Shown in pieces: positions 17,601-26,871 of a DNA stretch of 46,513 bases. A model generated the notes under the pieces. The model had not been told where the DNA came from. It was given only the letters and a program-made list of their open reading frames with translations, and made no database searches. The DNA comes from Prochloraceae cyanobacterium. Lineage in GTDB: Bacteria > Cyanobacteriota > Cyanobacteriia > Cyanobacteriales > JASJDA01. The first letter of the stretch is position 1. Every line of letters starts with the position of its first letter. The position numbers were made by a program, and so were the translations under genes. The stretch is from positions 1 to 46,513 of the forward strand of contig JASJDA010000059.1 in NCBI GenBank assembly GCA_030065755.1. Direction: 5' to 3'.

Positions 17601-18051
17601 ACATCGCTGACGAAATACTAAGTTCTTTGCCACATCTTGACAATTCTCGAAAATATAAGTACTCGGACACAATTAAAGTTAACTGTGAGATAAGGGAAGA
17701 GGGAACGGGGAACAGGGAAGAGAAAAGAGTTTCAGCAACGCCTAACAGTTTTTTACACAGAGTCGTTTATTTATGTCCGACTACTTAGAATGATTGCTAT
17801 ACTTGTTTACTCTAAATAGATAAATATCCGTGTTTCAGTTTTTTATCAGTAAAAATACGACATTTGTAGGAAGTGTTTCTTTTTCAAACCATGCTAATAT
17901 CAAATAGCACAATTTATGTTTTAAAATAATTCCTTATTTACTAATATCTATATCTTGAATCGATTTGCCCTCGGCATAATTGCGTAAAGATAAAAAAAAT
18001 AGAGAAAGAAATTGAAAAACTCAAGTTAAATCGGAATTTTGATAGTTAAAG

Positions 18052-18079
18052 AGAGGAAGTCTACCTATCGACTTCCTCT
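18052..18079. terminator. Perfect hairpin, possible terminator
   Basis: AGAGGAAGTC (18052-18061) and its exact complement GACTTCCTCT (18070-18079) enclose an 8-nt loop. No clear T-run follows on either strand, so termination is only one possibility; a small structured RNA or a processing site is another. Confidence 0.4.
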
Positions 18080-18309
18080 GCTGAATAAATCATAAAAAGC
18101 GATCGAGATTCCAGAAAAGCTCCCAAAAGGCAAAAGGAAACCTGTTTGTCGAGTGAAGCGCTGCGAGATATTATGTCGAGAAACTATTATTTTGTGCTTA
18201 TATTTTATTATTTGGCATGAGGTAACTGGAGGTTTATAGCAATCAATTCTCATGCATTCGCTAGATGAATATCTTGACGATCGAAAATCAAAGGGTGACA
18301 ATTTTTCTA

Positions 18310-18396
18310 TTTTTTAGAGTGGAGTCCAGTCCGAGATATCCCAATAACCTTGGCTGCTAAATGACAACCTATCGAGAAGGACTTCACTCTAAAAAA
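18310..18396. repeat. 87-bp inverted-repeat element downstream of kaiC (possible MITE)
   Basis: TTTTTTAGAGTGGAGTCC (18310-18327) pairs with GGACTTCACTCTAAAAAA (18379-18396), with one mismatch that can form G-U. The loop is 51 nt. TA dinucleotides flank both ends, as expected after insertion of a mariner/IS630-type element, although TA is self-complementary and therefore weak evidence. It could also act as a stem-loop in the kaiC 3' region. Confidence 0.5.
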
Positions 18397-18423
18397 TAAA
18401 TACATCTATCTCTCAGGGAAAGA

Positions 18424-18453
18424 GGAAAAAGCTTGTGATAGAAAGCTTTTCCC
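18424..18453 (-). terminator. Probable kaiC terminator
   Basis: Hairpin 40 bp past the kaiC stop. On the minus strand GGGAAAAGCTT pairs with AAGCTTTTTCC across an 8-nt loop, with one mismatch and T-rich sequence in the descending arm. Its position fits the end of the kaiBC transcript. Confidence 0.55.
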
Positions 18454-18493
18454 TTTCATACTAAGTTGACCGTTCAATGCCTGAGAATTGGTA

Positions 18494-20056
18494 TTATTCT
18501 TCTTTAGACTTATCTCGCATACCTCTAACAATGCGAGATAGTTCGCTTTTTTCATCAATACTAATCCGAGTAGGCGAACCACTAATAATCCGTTCGTAGT
18601 GGCGGAAAGAATCTTTAATGTCTGGCCCGTCCTGACTAATACTATATTCGCGAATTCCTTTATCGTGCCAAGAACCTCGCATTTTAAATACGTTAACAGC
18701 CCTAGACATTTCCCCTCTAATTTCTACGTATTGCAGCATAATAATCGTGTCTGTAATGGTAGAAATATGAGACTCTGTAATCGAATGCGCCCCCATAAAT
18801 TGATCGGTGGTATTGGTGAAGAAACCTGTTATTTCTTCTTGTTTGGCATAACCAGTAACCCCAATGACAAACTGTCGGAACGCATTGTTAGTTACGCCTC
18901 TAGCCATTGCAGACAGGGAATCGATCGCAATGCGAGAAGGTTTAAATTCGATAATTTCGGATTTAATCATTTGTAAGTGATCTTCTAAACCTGCTGATTC
19001 TGGATAAGAACACAGCAATTTTAGTAGTCCTTTTTTCTCCATCTCCTCAAAGTCAATTCCCCAAGAGAAAGCATTACGGGATAGCTGGGCTCTCGATTCT
19101 TCGTAAGCAAACAAGATCGCTCTCTCGCCTCGTCTGCAACCCTCTTCTAAAAACTTACTTACCAACAAAGTTTTTCCAGTTCCGGTTGCTCCTGTTGCCA
19201 GAATAATCGAATCTTTGAAGAAACCACCACCGCACATTTCGTCGAGAGTTTTGATCCCAGAAGAAATGCGCGCGTTGGAAGAACGCTGAGTGAGCCGCAT
19301 TGCTCCGAGAGGAAATATATTAATCCCCTCGTTAGTAATAGTGAAAGGATATTCCCCTTTCATGTGGGTCGTACCGCGTAGTTTGAGTATTTCAATGGTA
19401 CGACGGCGGCGTTCTCCTTCTATAACATTGCGAACAATTGCTACATTATCCGAGACAAATTCCTCTACGCCAAAGCGAGCAATAGGGCCATATTCTTCTA
19501 TTCGCTCTGTGGTCATAATTGAGGTAACTTGTAGCTGTTTGAGCCTGGCAACTAAACGGAATATTTCTCGCCTAACTACAGAAGCAGCATCGTACTGCTG
19601 AAATACGGCAGTTACAGAATCAATAGAAACTAACTTTGCTTTGTACTTGCGAATAGCATACTGAATGCGCTCAATTAAGGCAGAAAGATCGAAATTTCCT
19701 ACTACTTCTTGACCTTCTGGATCTGGAGAAGCATCGAGAATAAATAATTTTCCCTCATCAACTAACCTTTGTAAATCCCAGCCAAAGCTACAGGCATTTT
19801 GAATAATATCTCTAGGAGATTCTTCGAAAGTAACAAATAATCCTGGATAATCAAAATATTTGATTCCGTTATAAAGAAATTGTAGCGCTAGTAAGGTTTT
19901 GCCTGTACCCGAAGTTCCACTAACAAGACTGGTTCTTCCTATTGGTAGACCTCCGTGGGTGATCTCGTCAAAACCTTCAATCATTGTCCGGATTTTTTTG
20001 ACACCCTTGTCTTCTAGTTCGTCTCTTTGTGGCCCATTTGTATTAAGTTGATTCAT
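18494..20056 (-). CDS. kaiC: Circadian clock protein KaiC
   Basis: 520 residues, one longer than the Synechococcus elongatus protein as I recall it. CI domain: Walker A GTSGTGKT (47-54) and the catalytic pair in TFEESP. CII domain: Walker A GATGTGKT (about 289-296) and YEESRAQ. The autophosphorylation segment HSITESHISTITDT keeps the threonine, serine and threonine equivalent to T426, S431 and T432. The C-terminal tail FRHYERIISGSPTRI, the region that binds KaiA, is intact. KaiC is an ATPase and autokinase whose roughly 24-h phosphorylation cycle, driven by KaiA and KaiB, times gene expression through SasA/RpaA-type outputs. kaiB lies 97 bp upstream and the two are probably co-transcribed. 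A likely terminator follows at 18424-18453. Confidence 0.99.
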   Translation of the reverse strand: MNQLNTNGPQRDELEDKGVKKIRTMIEGFDEITHGGLPIGRTSLVSGTSGTGKTLLALQFLYNGIKYFDYPGLFVTFEESPRDIIQNACSFGWDLQRLVDEGKLFILDASPDPEGQEVVGNFDLSALIERIQYAIRKYKAKLVSIDSVTAVFQQYDAASVVRREIFRLVARLKQLQVTSIMTTERIEEYGPIARFGVEEFVSDNVAIVRNVIEGERRRRTIEILKLRGTTHMKGEYPFTITNEGINIFPLGAMRLTQRSSNARISSGIKTLDEMCGGGFFKDSIILATGATGTGKTLLVSKFLEEGCRRGERAILFAYEESRAQLSRNAFSWGIDFEEMEKKGLLKLLCSYPESAGLEDHLQMIKSEIIEFKPSRIAIDSLSAMARGVTNNAFRQFVIGVTGYAKQEEITGFFTNTTDQFMGAHSITESHISTITDTIIMLQYVEIRGEMSRAVNVFKMRGSWHDKGIREYSISQDGPDIKDSFRHYERIISGSPTRISIDEKSELSRIVRGMRDKSKEE

Positions 20057-20153
20057 TAGTATTTATTTATCACGATTTGCCTATATTGCGGTTTAGCTAA
20101 AAAAAGAATATAGGAGAGAGAAATTGGAGAAACAAAATCAATCTAGTTACTCT

Positions 20154-20468
20154 TTACATTTCAGGGTCTCTCTCTCTAATTTCTTCGTAAAGAAGATCTA
20201 AGCCTATTAACACTTTCTCACGATCGGACAGATCTCCAATAATTTTGCGTACGGGAGGTGGCAAAACTTTGGATAGAGTTGGTGTTGCTAATATTTTATC
20301 CTCTTCAGCTAGTTGGGGATTTTTTAGCACGTCAATCACCTTTAAAGCATAAACTCCTTGAAAGTCTTGTTCGAGAATATTTTTAAGTGTTTTCAAGGCT
20401 CTCACGGAGTTGGGAGTATTGCCAGCTACATAGAGTTTTAAAACATAGGTTTTTTTAAAAGCGCTCAT
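20154..20468 (-). CDS. kaiB: Circadian clock protein KaiB
   Basis: 104 residues, with the conserved core [40 protein letters not shown] and [20 protein letters not shown]. KaiB binds the CI ring of phosphorylated KaiC after switching to a thioredoxin-like fold and then sequesters KaiA. The protein differs from that of S. elongatus mainly in the N-terminal residues and the C-terminal tail ([11 protein letters not shown]). The gene lies 98 bp after kaiA and 97 bp before kaiC. The kaiA-kaiB gap is long enough to hold the usual separate kaiBC promoter, though I see no clear -35/-10 pair there. Confidence 0.99.
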   Translation of the reverse strand: MSAFKKTYVLKLYVAGNTPNSVRALKTLKNILEQDFQGVYALKVIDVLKNPQLAEEDKILATPTLSKVLPPPVRKIIGDLSDREKVLIGLDLLYEEIRERDPEM

Positions 20469-20566
20469 AAGATATTAATTAAGTCTTAGTGATATTTTTT
20501 TTGTAATAAATGAATAACGATTGAAAATTTAAATAAGGCAATCCAGACGATAACAATCGATTTTTC

Positions 20567-21520
20567 CTAATCTATTTGAAACAATAAGTCATAGGGAATG
20601 TCTTCTCTTGGAATCGAGCGACGGTACATTTCACAAAGATGCGCAATCAGATCGATTAAAGCCAAACGGTAATCGAGTAAAATTTCTTCGCTTCTTCCTT
20701 CTAACTTTAGCTGTTTGGCAAATTCACCCATTAGTGCCATGTGCATTTCTAAAATTTGAGAAACTGAAATATCTGCAAAAAAAGCCCGATTGATAAATTG
20801 ATCTATCGCCTGATTGGTCGCAGCATCATCTCCAAAATAATTAAGAATAATTTCCCTATACTCTAAATTTAATTGTTCTAATAATTCTTTTTTCTCTTCT
20901 TGGTTGAGATTACGATAAAAAGACTTAGGATTTCTTTTGTAGTATACTCCAAGATATCCCAACCTTTCCTTAAGTTTTTCCGCTAATCGACGCTGTTGGA
21001 GCATGAGAAAATTTTGTTTGGTTTCCAACTTTTGCGGTTCGCTAAGAGTAGTTGATTTTTCAGCAATACTACAACTTGGCCCTAAGTGGAGAAACTTGCC
21101 GATCGCAGAATCGATAGAAGAGGCTATTTCTTCTAATTCCGTCGATAAGAGTTTAACTTCCCCACTATGGTATATATGTTTGCCGTCGTCTTCTACTTCC
21201 TCAGAGCGATTGAGATCGTTTTGGAGTTTCGATTCACCCTGGCGATCTATAATTACGATTGCTGGCAAGAGCGTTCCTTGCTCGTATAATAGATGAAGTA
21301 AGGGTAATAGAGCTTTTTCTAGTAGCACTATTAAACAATCAACTTGCTCTTTGTGTTCTTCGATAAACTTTACTAATTCCCCAGGAGACTCAACCATATT
21401 TAATTTATAGCGATCTCCGCTCAGTAATTCAGCTATCGACTGAGCTAACTTTTTTTCAGTAACAAAAATACAAATAGATAATTGAGAGTTCAAGGGATTA
21501 CGAGCGAAAATTACTTTCAA
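20567..21520 (-). CDS. kaiA: Circadian clock protein KaiA
   Basis: 317 residues, full length and longer than the ~284 of S. elongatus. The N-terminal pseudo-receiver (about 14-135: LSICIFVTEKKLAQ, DCLIVLLEKALLP, LLPAIVIID) lacks the phospho-aspartate, as expected. An extended linker (about 136-170) accounts for the extra length. The C-terminal four-helix domain carries ERLGYLGVYYKRNP, RAFFADISVSQILEMHMALM, RSEEILLDYRLALIDLIAHL and CEMYRRSIPRED. This domain dimerises and pulls on the KaiC tail to stimulate KaiC autophosphorylation. A later start near LSICIFV would match shorter homologues. The divergent neighbour at 22028 shares a ~500-bp upstream region with it. Confidence 0.98.
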   Translation of the reverse strand: MKVIFARNPLNSQLSICIFVTEKKLAQSIAELLSGDRYKLNMVESPGELVKFIEEHKEQVDCLIVLLEKALLPLLHLLYEQGTLLPAIVIIDRQGESKLQNDLNRSEEVEDDGKHIYHSGEVKLLSTELEEIASSIDSAIGKFLHLGPSCSIAEKSTTLSEPQKLETKQNFLMLQQRRLAEKLKERLGYLGVYYKRNPKSFYRNLNQEEKKELLEQLNLEYREIILNYFGDDAATNQAIDQFINRAFFADISVSQILEMHMALMGEFAKQLKLEGRSEEILLDYRLALIDLIAHLCEMYRRSIPREDIPYDLLFQID

Positions 21521-22027
21521 ATAGTTGACCTCGGTTTTGGCTTGGAGACAAATTTCAAATTGCCCACTTAAATTTCCATCCTAATTCTTCTAAAAACTTA
21601 ACATCCATTGTCCCTATGTAAAAATTGTAATTAATTTTAACTAATTGGTTTATAGCTTTCTAGTTCGAGAGTAATAATTAAGTAGTAGTTCCTAATTAAT
21701 TATTACTTCCTAACGTCAACTTCCTAGATATTACATCGATTGATTTTTGTCAATAGTCAATGTAGAGTAAAGAGTGGTTGACAGGGCAGCTCGTCTAATT
21801 GTAACAAAATGTTACCGACAGCGATCGAAAAATGCCCGATATAAACCCGATCGCTTATTCTATCTGCCTTATATTTAATTACTTTAGTACAGGGTTCCCA
21901 AGATATAAATATAACTATAGAGCTTTCCAGACTTCCTTATTTTCAGGCTTCCTTGGAAACAACTAGAAGCTAAACAATAACTTCAAGAACTCCAACAGCA
22001 AGTTTTTCTCAATCGAACAGATTGTTA
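21521..22027. promoter_or_regulatory. Divergent promoter region between kaiA and the CBS kinase
   Basis: 507 bp without a gene. On the plus strand TTGACA (21778-21783) is followed after about 18 bp by a weak TAACAA, a possible promoter for the rightward kinase. The sequence is AT-rich and contains a short near-repeat, GACTTCCTT / GGCTTCCTT (about 21929-21956). No terminator or RNA gene is evident. Control elements for kaiA must lie here, but I cannot place them. Confidence 0.4.
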
Positions 22028-24889
22028 ATGTCAACAACTACACTCGCCCTCAAAAATTTTATTCAGCTAACTCCTATTTGTAAACAGCTTGCCAATTTTG
22101 AAGTTGTGCTAAGCGCCTTTCAATCTGGTCAGTACGACACCCTAGTCTTGGTGAGCGAATACAATTATCCCATAGGAGCTATCTCCTGTAGCTACTTCCT
22201 CTCTCATTTGATTAAACACAATAGGTTGAAGAAAATAGATTCAATTGGCTCTAATTTTAATCCAACCGAGCAACAAGATATTGTACCTAGAGAGGAACTC
22301 AACTCTTTAATTGAGCCAATTGTGAGCTTAAACGCCGAAATGAGCGTCAAAGAATTTTGCTCCTATTTACAAGGGACAAAAGAGCAAAAGAGATATGCTC
22401 TAGTAGATTCAGAAGGGAAGTTTTTGGGACTTTTAAATATCGGGAGTCTACTGAAACATTTATTACCATTAACTAGAGATTGTCAACAGAACAATGGCAA
22501 AACTCTTTTCGGAAATATAGAAAAGACAATACTATCTTTATTAGAACAACTCCCATTTCCCATAAGATTAGAAAATACTCTAGGTCAAATGCTATATCAT
22601 AATTTGGCTTGGCGCAACGATATTGGGGAATTTATGGCTGGGGAAAAGAGCTCCAATGCCTCTGACGTGACAATTTATACAAAAAAACACAAAGCTATTT
22701 CCAGCGCACCAGAAAATAGCTTAAAGCATAAAAAAACCTCGACTTTTCAAGCCGATCGCCTGCAAAATCAAGCCCCTGAAAACACTACGCATTTGGCTCG
22801 ATGTTCAGCCCGTGCAAAAAGCAGAGAGGAAGAGCTAAATATAGGTTTAGAATTCAACTCGGAGGCAGCTACAACTTTCTGCCAAAAACAGGAAATTAGG
22901 CCCGATCGCCCCAGAAAAAAAATAAGACAACATAGAACTACGGGGCAGCTTGAGACTGTTTCTTTGAGCTCGAAAACTCCTGACGAGCATTTATGGCAAT
23001 TTACCAAGTTTCCCTTGAAAATTTCCACAGACTCAAAAATTCCCTCGGATACAGACTTAAACCTAAGAGTAGAACCAACCAAATTATCTTTTTCTCATTC
23101 TATTCAAGCAAATTCTCATTCTTCCTCTAAAGCACGGGCAGAATGTAATAAAAAAGACAATCTTGAGGATATTTTAGGTGATTGCAAAACGAATTCTGAA
23201 GATTTAGCGGTTAGATTAGCTTTAGAATCAACTAGCGCCTCTCGCAGCGATCCAATACCTTCAGGAGATTCTAGTTCGGAAGAATCTCCTATTTGGTTAA
23301 TTATGGGAGAAAAAATAACACAACAAGAACAATTATGTCAAGATCTGAAAGCCAAAAATTCTGAGCTAATTCAATTAAATCATTGGAAGAATGAATTGCT
23401 AGCCAGTATTAGCCACGAAATTAAATCTCCGCTAACAGCGATTGTTGGTTTATCTACCCTCTTACAAGAGAAAAGATTGGGAAAACTAAATCAACGTCAG
23501 GCTCGCTATGCAGAACAAATTTATCACAGCGGTCGCCAGCTAATGAATCTGGCAAATCAGCTTCAGGATTTAACTAGTTTAGAAAGCGGACAATTAAAAT
23601 TAACCCTAGAACAAGTAAATATTAAAGAGACCACTCAGCGAGTATGGGAAACCATACAGCAAAAATATCCTGATGTTATCGGAGCTGAGATTAAATTTAC
23701 TATTGAAATTGAACCAAACACGCAGGTGCTACTAGCAGACGAGTTACGCTTGCATCAAATGCTGGTTTACCTAGTAGAAAATGCGATTGAATTAATAGAA
23801 GCTGAAGGTCAAATTCATTTGAAGGTCAATCGCTGGCAAAATTGGCTTGCCTTTACAGTTTGGGACACTGGAATAGGAATTCCACAAGAATCTCAACCTA
23901 AAATCTTCCAACAATTACAACAAGATAAAAATTATCTCCCCAGCGATCGATTACAAACAACTGGTTTAGGACTGATATTAACCCAACGTTTGGCTAAAGC
24001 TCACGGAGGAGATATTTCTTTTATCTCTTCTTGTGGTAAAGGAACTCAATTTACCTTATTGCTTCCTCATAACACAGATTTCTTGAACGCCGAGACTGAG
24101 TCGAGGGAGTCTAAAACACAAAGCGATTGCACTTTTCCTATAGTGTTACTGGTCGAGTCAACATCTCAAAATATTGCCAGTATATCAGAAGAACTTATTG
24201 ACCTAGGATATCAAGTAGTTATTGCTCGATCGGGGAAAGAAGCACTCTCAAAAGCCTATAAGCTTCAACCGTTTGCTATTTTAGTTAATGTAGGCTTACC
24301 CGTACTTTCTGGCTGGGAAGTTTTGCATCTGCTCAAATCAGACGATCGCACTAAAAAAATTCCAGCGATCGCCATCTCAAAAGAAATTGACCGACAAATC
24401 AGTAAAGAAAAAAGCGCAGATGGCTTTTTATCCTTGCCGATCGACAAACAAGCTTTACAAGAGATTTTTCCGCAGCTAGATCTCAAACTGTCTCCTCAAA
24501 CAAAAAATCTGACAATTTTATGCCTCCATCCCGATCCACAACAAATAGGTTGGGTCGGATCTACGATCGAATCTCAATTATCTGGTTTCAAGCACCGAGT
24601 TTTAGAAGCTGATTCTCTAGAACAAGGGGAAATTCTCGCCCGCATCTGGAAGATTGATGTAATTGTCCTTGACGGGACTCCTGTTTGCGAACCCCTTTCT
24701 TATTTGCGATCTCTAAGTAAATGCGAGTCTTTAGCTTCTTTACCGCTGGTTACTTGGAATGCCAAAACTACTGAAGCAGCCAATCAAATAAAAGGTCTTA
24801 GCGTATTTCCCTGTTTGGTTCCAGTCAAAAAACGAACTTTGACTCATTTACTACAAGCTATTCAAATTGCAGCTAAAATTAGCGATTAG
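22028..24889 (+). CDS. CBS/PAS-like hybrid histidine kinase with degenerate receivers, divergent from kaiA
   Basis: 953 residues from the ATG at 22028; a TTG two codons earlier is less likely. The N-terminus (about 1-140) reads as a CBS-domain pair (YDTLVLVSEYNYPIGAIS, RYALVDSEGKFLGLLNIGSL). A PAS-like stretch (165-195) and a ~230-residue low-complexity polar linker follow. The kinase is complete: H463 in SISHEIKSPLTAIVG, N box VENAIEL, G1 DTGIGIP, G2 TTGLGLILTQRL. The first receiver (about 700-815) has lost its key residues: VES for the acidic pair, N754 in place of the phospho-aspartate (ILVNVGLP), and LP without the lysine. A second receiver-like domain (820-945) keeps an aspartate in VIVLDGTP. 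It is not SasA, since the KaiB-like N-terminus is missing. Position suggests, but does not prove, a clock-linked role. Confidence 0.85.
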   Translation: MSTTTLALKNFIQLTPICKQLANFEVVLSAFQSGQYDTLVLVSEYNYPIGAISCSYFLSHLIKHNRLKKIDSIGSNFNPTEQQDIVPREELNSLIEPIVSLNAEMSVKEFCSYLQGTKEQKRYALVDSEGKFLGLLNIGSLLKHLLPLTRDCQQNNGKTLFGNIEKTILSLLEQLPFPIRLENTLGQMLYHNLAWRNDIGEFMAGEKSSNASDVTIYTKKHKAISSAPENSLKHKKTSTFQADRLQNQAPENTTHLARCSARAKSREEELNIGLEFNSEAATTFCQKQEIRPDRPRKKIRQHRTTGQLETVSLSSKTPDEHLWQFTKFPLKISTDSKIPSDTDLNLRVEPTKLSFSHSIQANSHSSSKARAECNKKDNLEDILGDCKTNSEDLAVRLALESTSASRSDPIPSGDSSSEESPIWLIMGEKITQQEQLCQDLKAKNSELIQLNHWKNELLASISHEIKSPLTAIVGLSTLLQEKRLGKLNQRQARYAEQIYHSGRQLMNLANQLQDLTSLESGQLKLTLEQVNIKETTQRVWETIQQKYPDVIGAEIKFTIEIEPNTQVLLADELRLHQMLVYLVENAIELIEAEGQIHLKVNRWQNWLAFTVWDTGIGIPQESQPKIFQQLQQDKNYLPSDRLQTTGLGLILTQRLAKAHGGDISFISSCGKGTQFTLLLPHNTDFLNAETESRESKTQSDCTFPIVLLVESTSQNIASISEELIDLGYQVVIARSGKEALSKAYKLQPFAILVNVGLPVLSGWEVLHLLKSDDRTKKIPAIAISKEIDRQISKEKSADGFLSLPIDKQALQEIFPQLDLKLSPQTKNLTILCLHPDPQQIGWVGSTIESQLSGFKHRVLEADSLEQGEILARIWKIDVIVLDGTPVCEPLSYLRSLSKCESLASLPLVTWNAKTTEAANQIKGLSVFPCLVPVKKRTLTHLLQAIQIAAKISD

Positions 24890-24928
24890 CTATTTGCTGT
24901 TGGCTATTTGCTGTTGGCTATTTGCTGT
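24889..24928. repeat. Three tandem copies of a 14-bp unit
   Basis: TGGCTATTTGCTGT is present twice (24901-24914 and 24915-24928) and once without its first two bases (24889-24900). It begins at the last base of the CBS kinase stop codon and ends at the stop codon of the convergent glycosyltransferase gene. Such units are common between cyanobacterial genes. Confidence 0.85.
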
Positions 24929-26871
24929 TAATTCATGCTCCCCATCTCCCCTAACCTCTGACCTCTGACCTCTGACCCCTGACCCCTCACTCCAGCTTCA
25001 GGAGCGAAGACTTTCTCTTTAGCAACTCTAATTAATTCATAGGCCCCTTTTTCATTTAAAGACTCGTAATCTTGGGCCGCTAGAGGTATTTTGCTGATAA
25101 ACTTTTTTTGACTTAAAATCAATAATGAATCAGAGTGTTTTGAATAATTTTCAGGATCCTTTGCATATACTCTGAGAAAAAATTGGTTTTTAAAAAACTG
25201 TACCGGACGTTGGGTATAGAAAACTATAGAAGGTTTTTTAATACCGATCGCCCATAAGTCTTCTCCTGGTTGTTGAACTCGAACAATTGTTTGGCTCAAT
25301 TGTCTGAGAGGAAGTTGACGAAGGTTATCGAGCATAAAGAAAGCGGGTGTAACGACGAAAACAAAACAAGCAACAAATCCGATACAATTCGTTAAACTCA
25401 ACCAACCCCATCGCTCTCTTTTACTCAATAAGATGATGCTAATTGCTGCAGTTGTTGCCCAAATAATTCCACCTCGCCCAGTCAAACCAGATGCTCGTAA
25501 TGATTCGCGTAAGTTAGGTGCAGTTGGATCGGGACCAAAAAAATTAGTAACAAAGACAAAAGCAATTGCTAATAAAATTAAAAACAAAATATTAACAATA
25601 GCACTGAGTAGAAAACCGTAACTATTTTTTTGTTGGTTTTTCTGGCCAGAAGATAGTGAATTTTTAGTTAATTCTTCACTCCATAATAGAGCTACGAGAA
25701 TTGCTCCCGCAGGCATTAGAGGTAAAACATAACTGGGTAATTTAGTTACTGAAATACTGAAAAAAATAAAAATTACAGCAAACCAAAATAGTGCAAATAA
25801 ACTTAATTGAGCGTAACGAGGTTGTGCTACCCAAAAATTTCGCTGCCAAACTCTTTGACGAGCGATCGCCAGTGGCAAATAAATCGACCAAGGAGCAAAT
25901 AAACCCAACACTATTAAAAAATAAAAATACCAAGGAGCCCAATGATCGTTAACTACACTAGTAAAGCGTTCAAAATTGTGATAGCCGAAAAATGAGTTAA
26001 TATAGGCGCTGCCATTTTCTAAAATAACCAAAACATACCAAGGGACGGTCATTAATAAAAAAATCAATCCTCCCCAAAAAACTCCCATTTCTGCTAAAAC
26101 TTGCCTAAATTTACCTACATAAAGCAGAAAAAGGCAAATAATCAACCCTGGCAAAACAATACCAACAGGACCTTTCGTTAAAACTGCTAAACCCAGCAAA
26201 ATATAAAAAGCGAGATACCAACTGTTGGAGATTTTAGAAAAGGGATTTTGGAGAATAGATTGAGAATGCTCTTTTTTGGTTTTGGAAACATATCCGTGGA
26301 AAAAACAGAAAAGACTTCCTCCCATACAACCACTCAGAAGCATGTCAGACACCCCCAAGCGCGCCCAAATGAGTGTTTCCATATTGAAAGCAATGAGAGC
26401 AGAGCCGATCCAAGCAGATAGCCATAATTGTCGTTGGGTTCGTCCGCTTTGGAGTGCTTGGGGTTGGGTAGCAGCGGGGTTAGCAAAACCAAAATAGCGC
26501 AAGATGTAAAAACCTAGTACGGTGAGAGCGATCGCTGCAAGGACTGAGGGGAATCTGACCGTCCAGGAGTTGAGACCAAATAGCTTGTAACCAATTGCCA
26601 TTAACCAATAAACTAGAGGCGGCTTGTCAAATCTGGTTTCGCCGTTGAAATAGGGGGTAATCCAATTACCTGTAACTGTCATCTGACGAGCTGCTTCAGC
26701 AAAAAGAGGTTCCGTTTCGTCAATTAATCCCGTATTGCCTAAATTCCATAAAAAAGCTATCCAAACGATCGTTGCTAACCAGACAATTGAGAATATCCAG
26801 GTACCTTTTGGATCTTTCTCAAAAGTTTGCCACCACTGTTCGATCGTCTCAGCTACCTTAAATTTTTTCAC
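24928..26871 (-). CDS. GT39 family (ArnT-like) membrane glycosyltransferase
   Basis: 647 residues from the GTG at 26871. A cytosolic N-terminus is followed by about 11-12 membrane segments. The first external loop carries the family signature: DETEPLFAEAARQM, NWITPYFNGETRFDKPPLVY. This is the acidic catalytic loop of enzymes that transfer sugars from polyprenyl-phosphate carriers (ArnT/PMT type) in the plasma membrane. The acceptor is unknown; lipid or surface glycan modification is plausible. The last ~25 residues, with VRGQGSEVRGQ, are not part of the family and are encoded by the heptamer repeat at 24953-24987, so the original stop codon was probably lost. The response-regulator gene lies 265 bp upstream, with hairpins between, so co-transcription is doubtful. 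Confidence 0.88.
   Translation of the reverse strand: MKKFKVAETIEQWWQTFEKDPKGTWIFSIVWLATIVWIAFLWNLGNTGLIDETEPLFAEAARQMTVTGNWITPYFNGETRFDKPPLVYWLMAIGYKLFGLNSWTVRFPSVLAAIALTVLGFYILRYFGFANPAATQPQALQSGRTQRQLWLSAWIGSALIAFNMETLIWARLGVSDMLLSGCMGGSLFCFFHGYVSKTKKEHSQSILQNPFSKISNSWYLAFYILLGLAVLTKGPVGIVLPGLIICLFLLYVGKFRQVLAEMGVFWGGLIFLLMTVPWYVLVILENGSAYINSFFGYHNFERFTSVVNDHWAPWYFYFLIVLGLFAPWSIYLPLAIARQRVWQRNFWVAQPRYAQLSLFALFWFAVIFIFFSISVTKLPSYVLPLMPAGAILVALLWSEELTKNSLSSGQKNQQKNSYGFLLSAIVNILFLILLAIAFVFVTNFFGPDPTAPNLRESLRASGLTGRGGIIWATTAAISIILLSKRERWGWLSLTNCIGFVACFVFVVTPAFFMLDNLRQLPLRQLSQTIVRVQQPGEDLWAIGIKKPSIVFYTQRPVQFFKNQFFLRVYAKDPENYSKHSDSLLILSQKKFISKIPLAAQDYESLNEKGAYELIRVAKEKVFAPEAGVRGQGSEVRGQRLGEMGSMN
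24953..24987. repeat. Heptanucleotide tandem repeat inside a coding 3' end
   Basis: Five 7-bp units in succession: AACCTCT, GACCTCT, GACCTCT, GACCCCT, GACCCCT. This is the short tandemly repeated repetitive sequence type known from cyanobacteria. On the minus strand it is translated as part of the glycosyltransferase tail. Confidence 0.9.

Larger units (their letters stand above)
17601..18493. other. Gene-free region between the signalling array and kaiC
   Basis: About 890 bp with no convincing gene. It contains a degenerate heptamer run (GGAACGG, GGAACAG, GGAAGAG at about 17701-17720) and, directly after it, TTCAGCAACGCC (17731-17742), identical to the terminal repeat of the element ending at 42456. 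Further right are three strong hairpins, listed separately. A 78-codon minus-strand reading frame (18065-18301) overlaps a hairpin and lacks family features, so I do not call it a gene. Confidence 0.6.

Noticed and set aside
18065-18301. 78-codon minus-strand frame between kaiC and the array
   Set aside because: No family features, no ribosome site, overlaps a hairpin.
22028-24889. SasA, the usual clock-output kinase
   Set aside because: The KaiB-like N-terminal domain of SasA is missing; the N-terminus is CBS-like.
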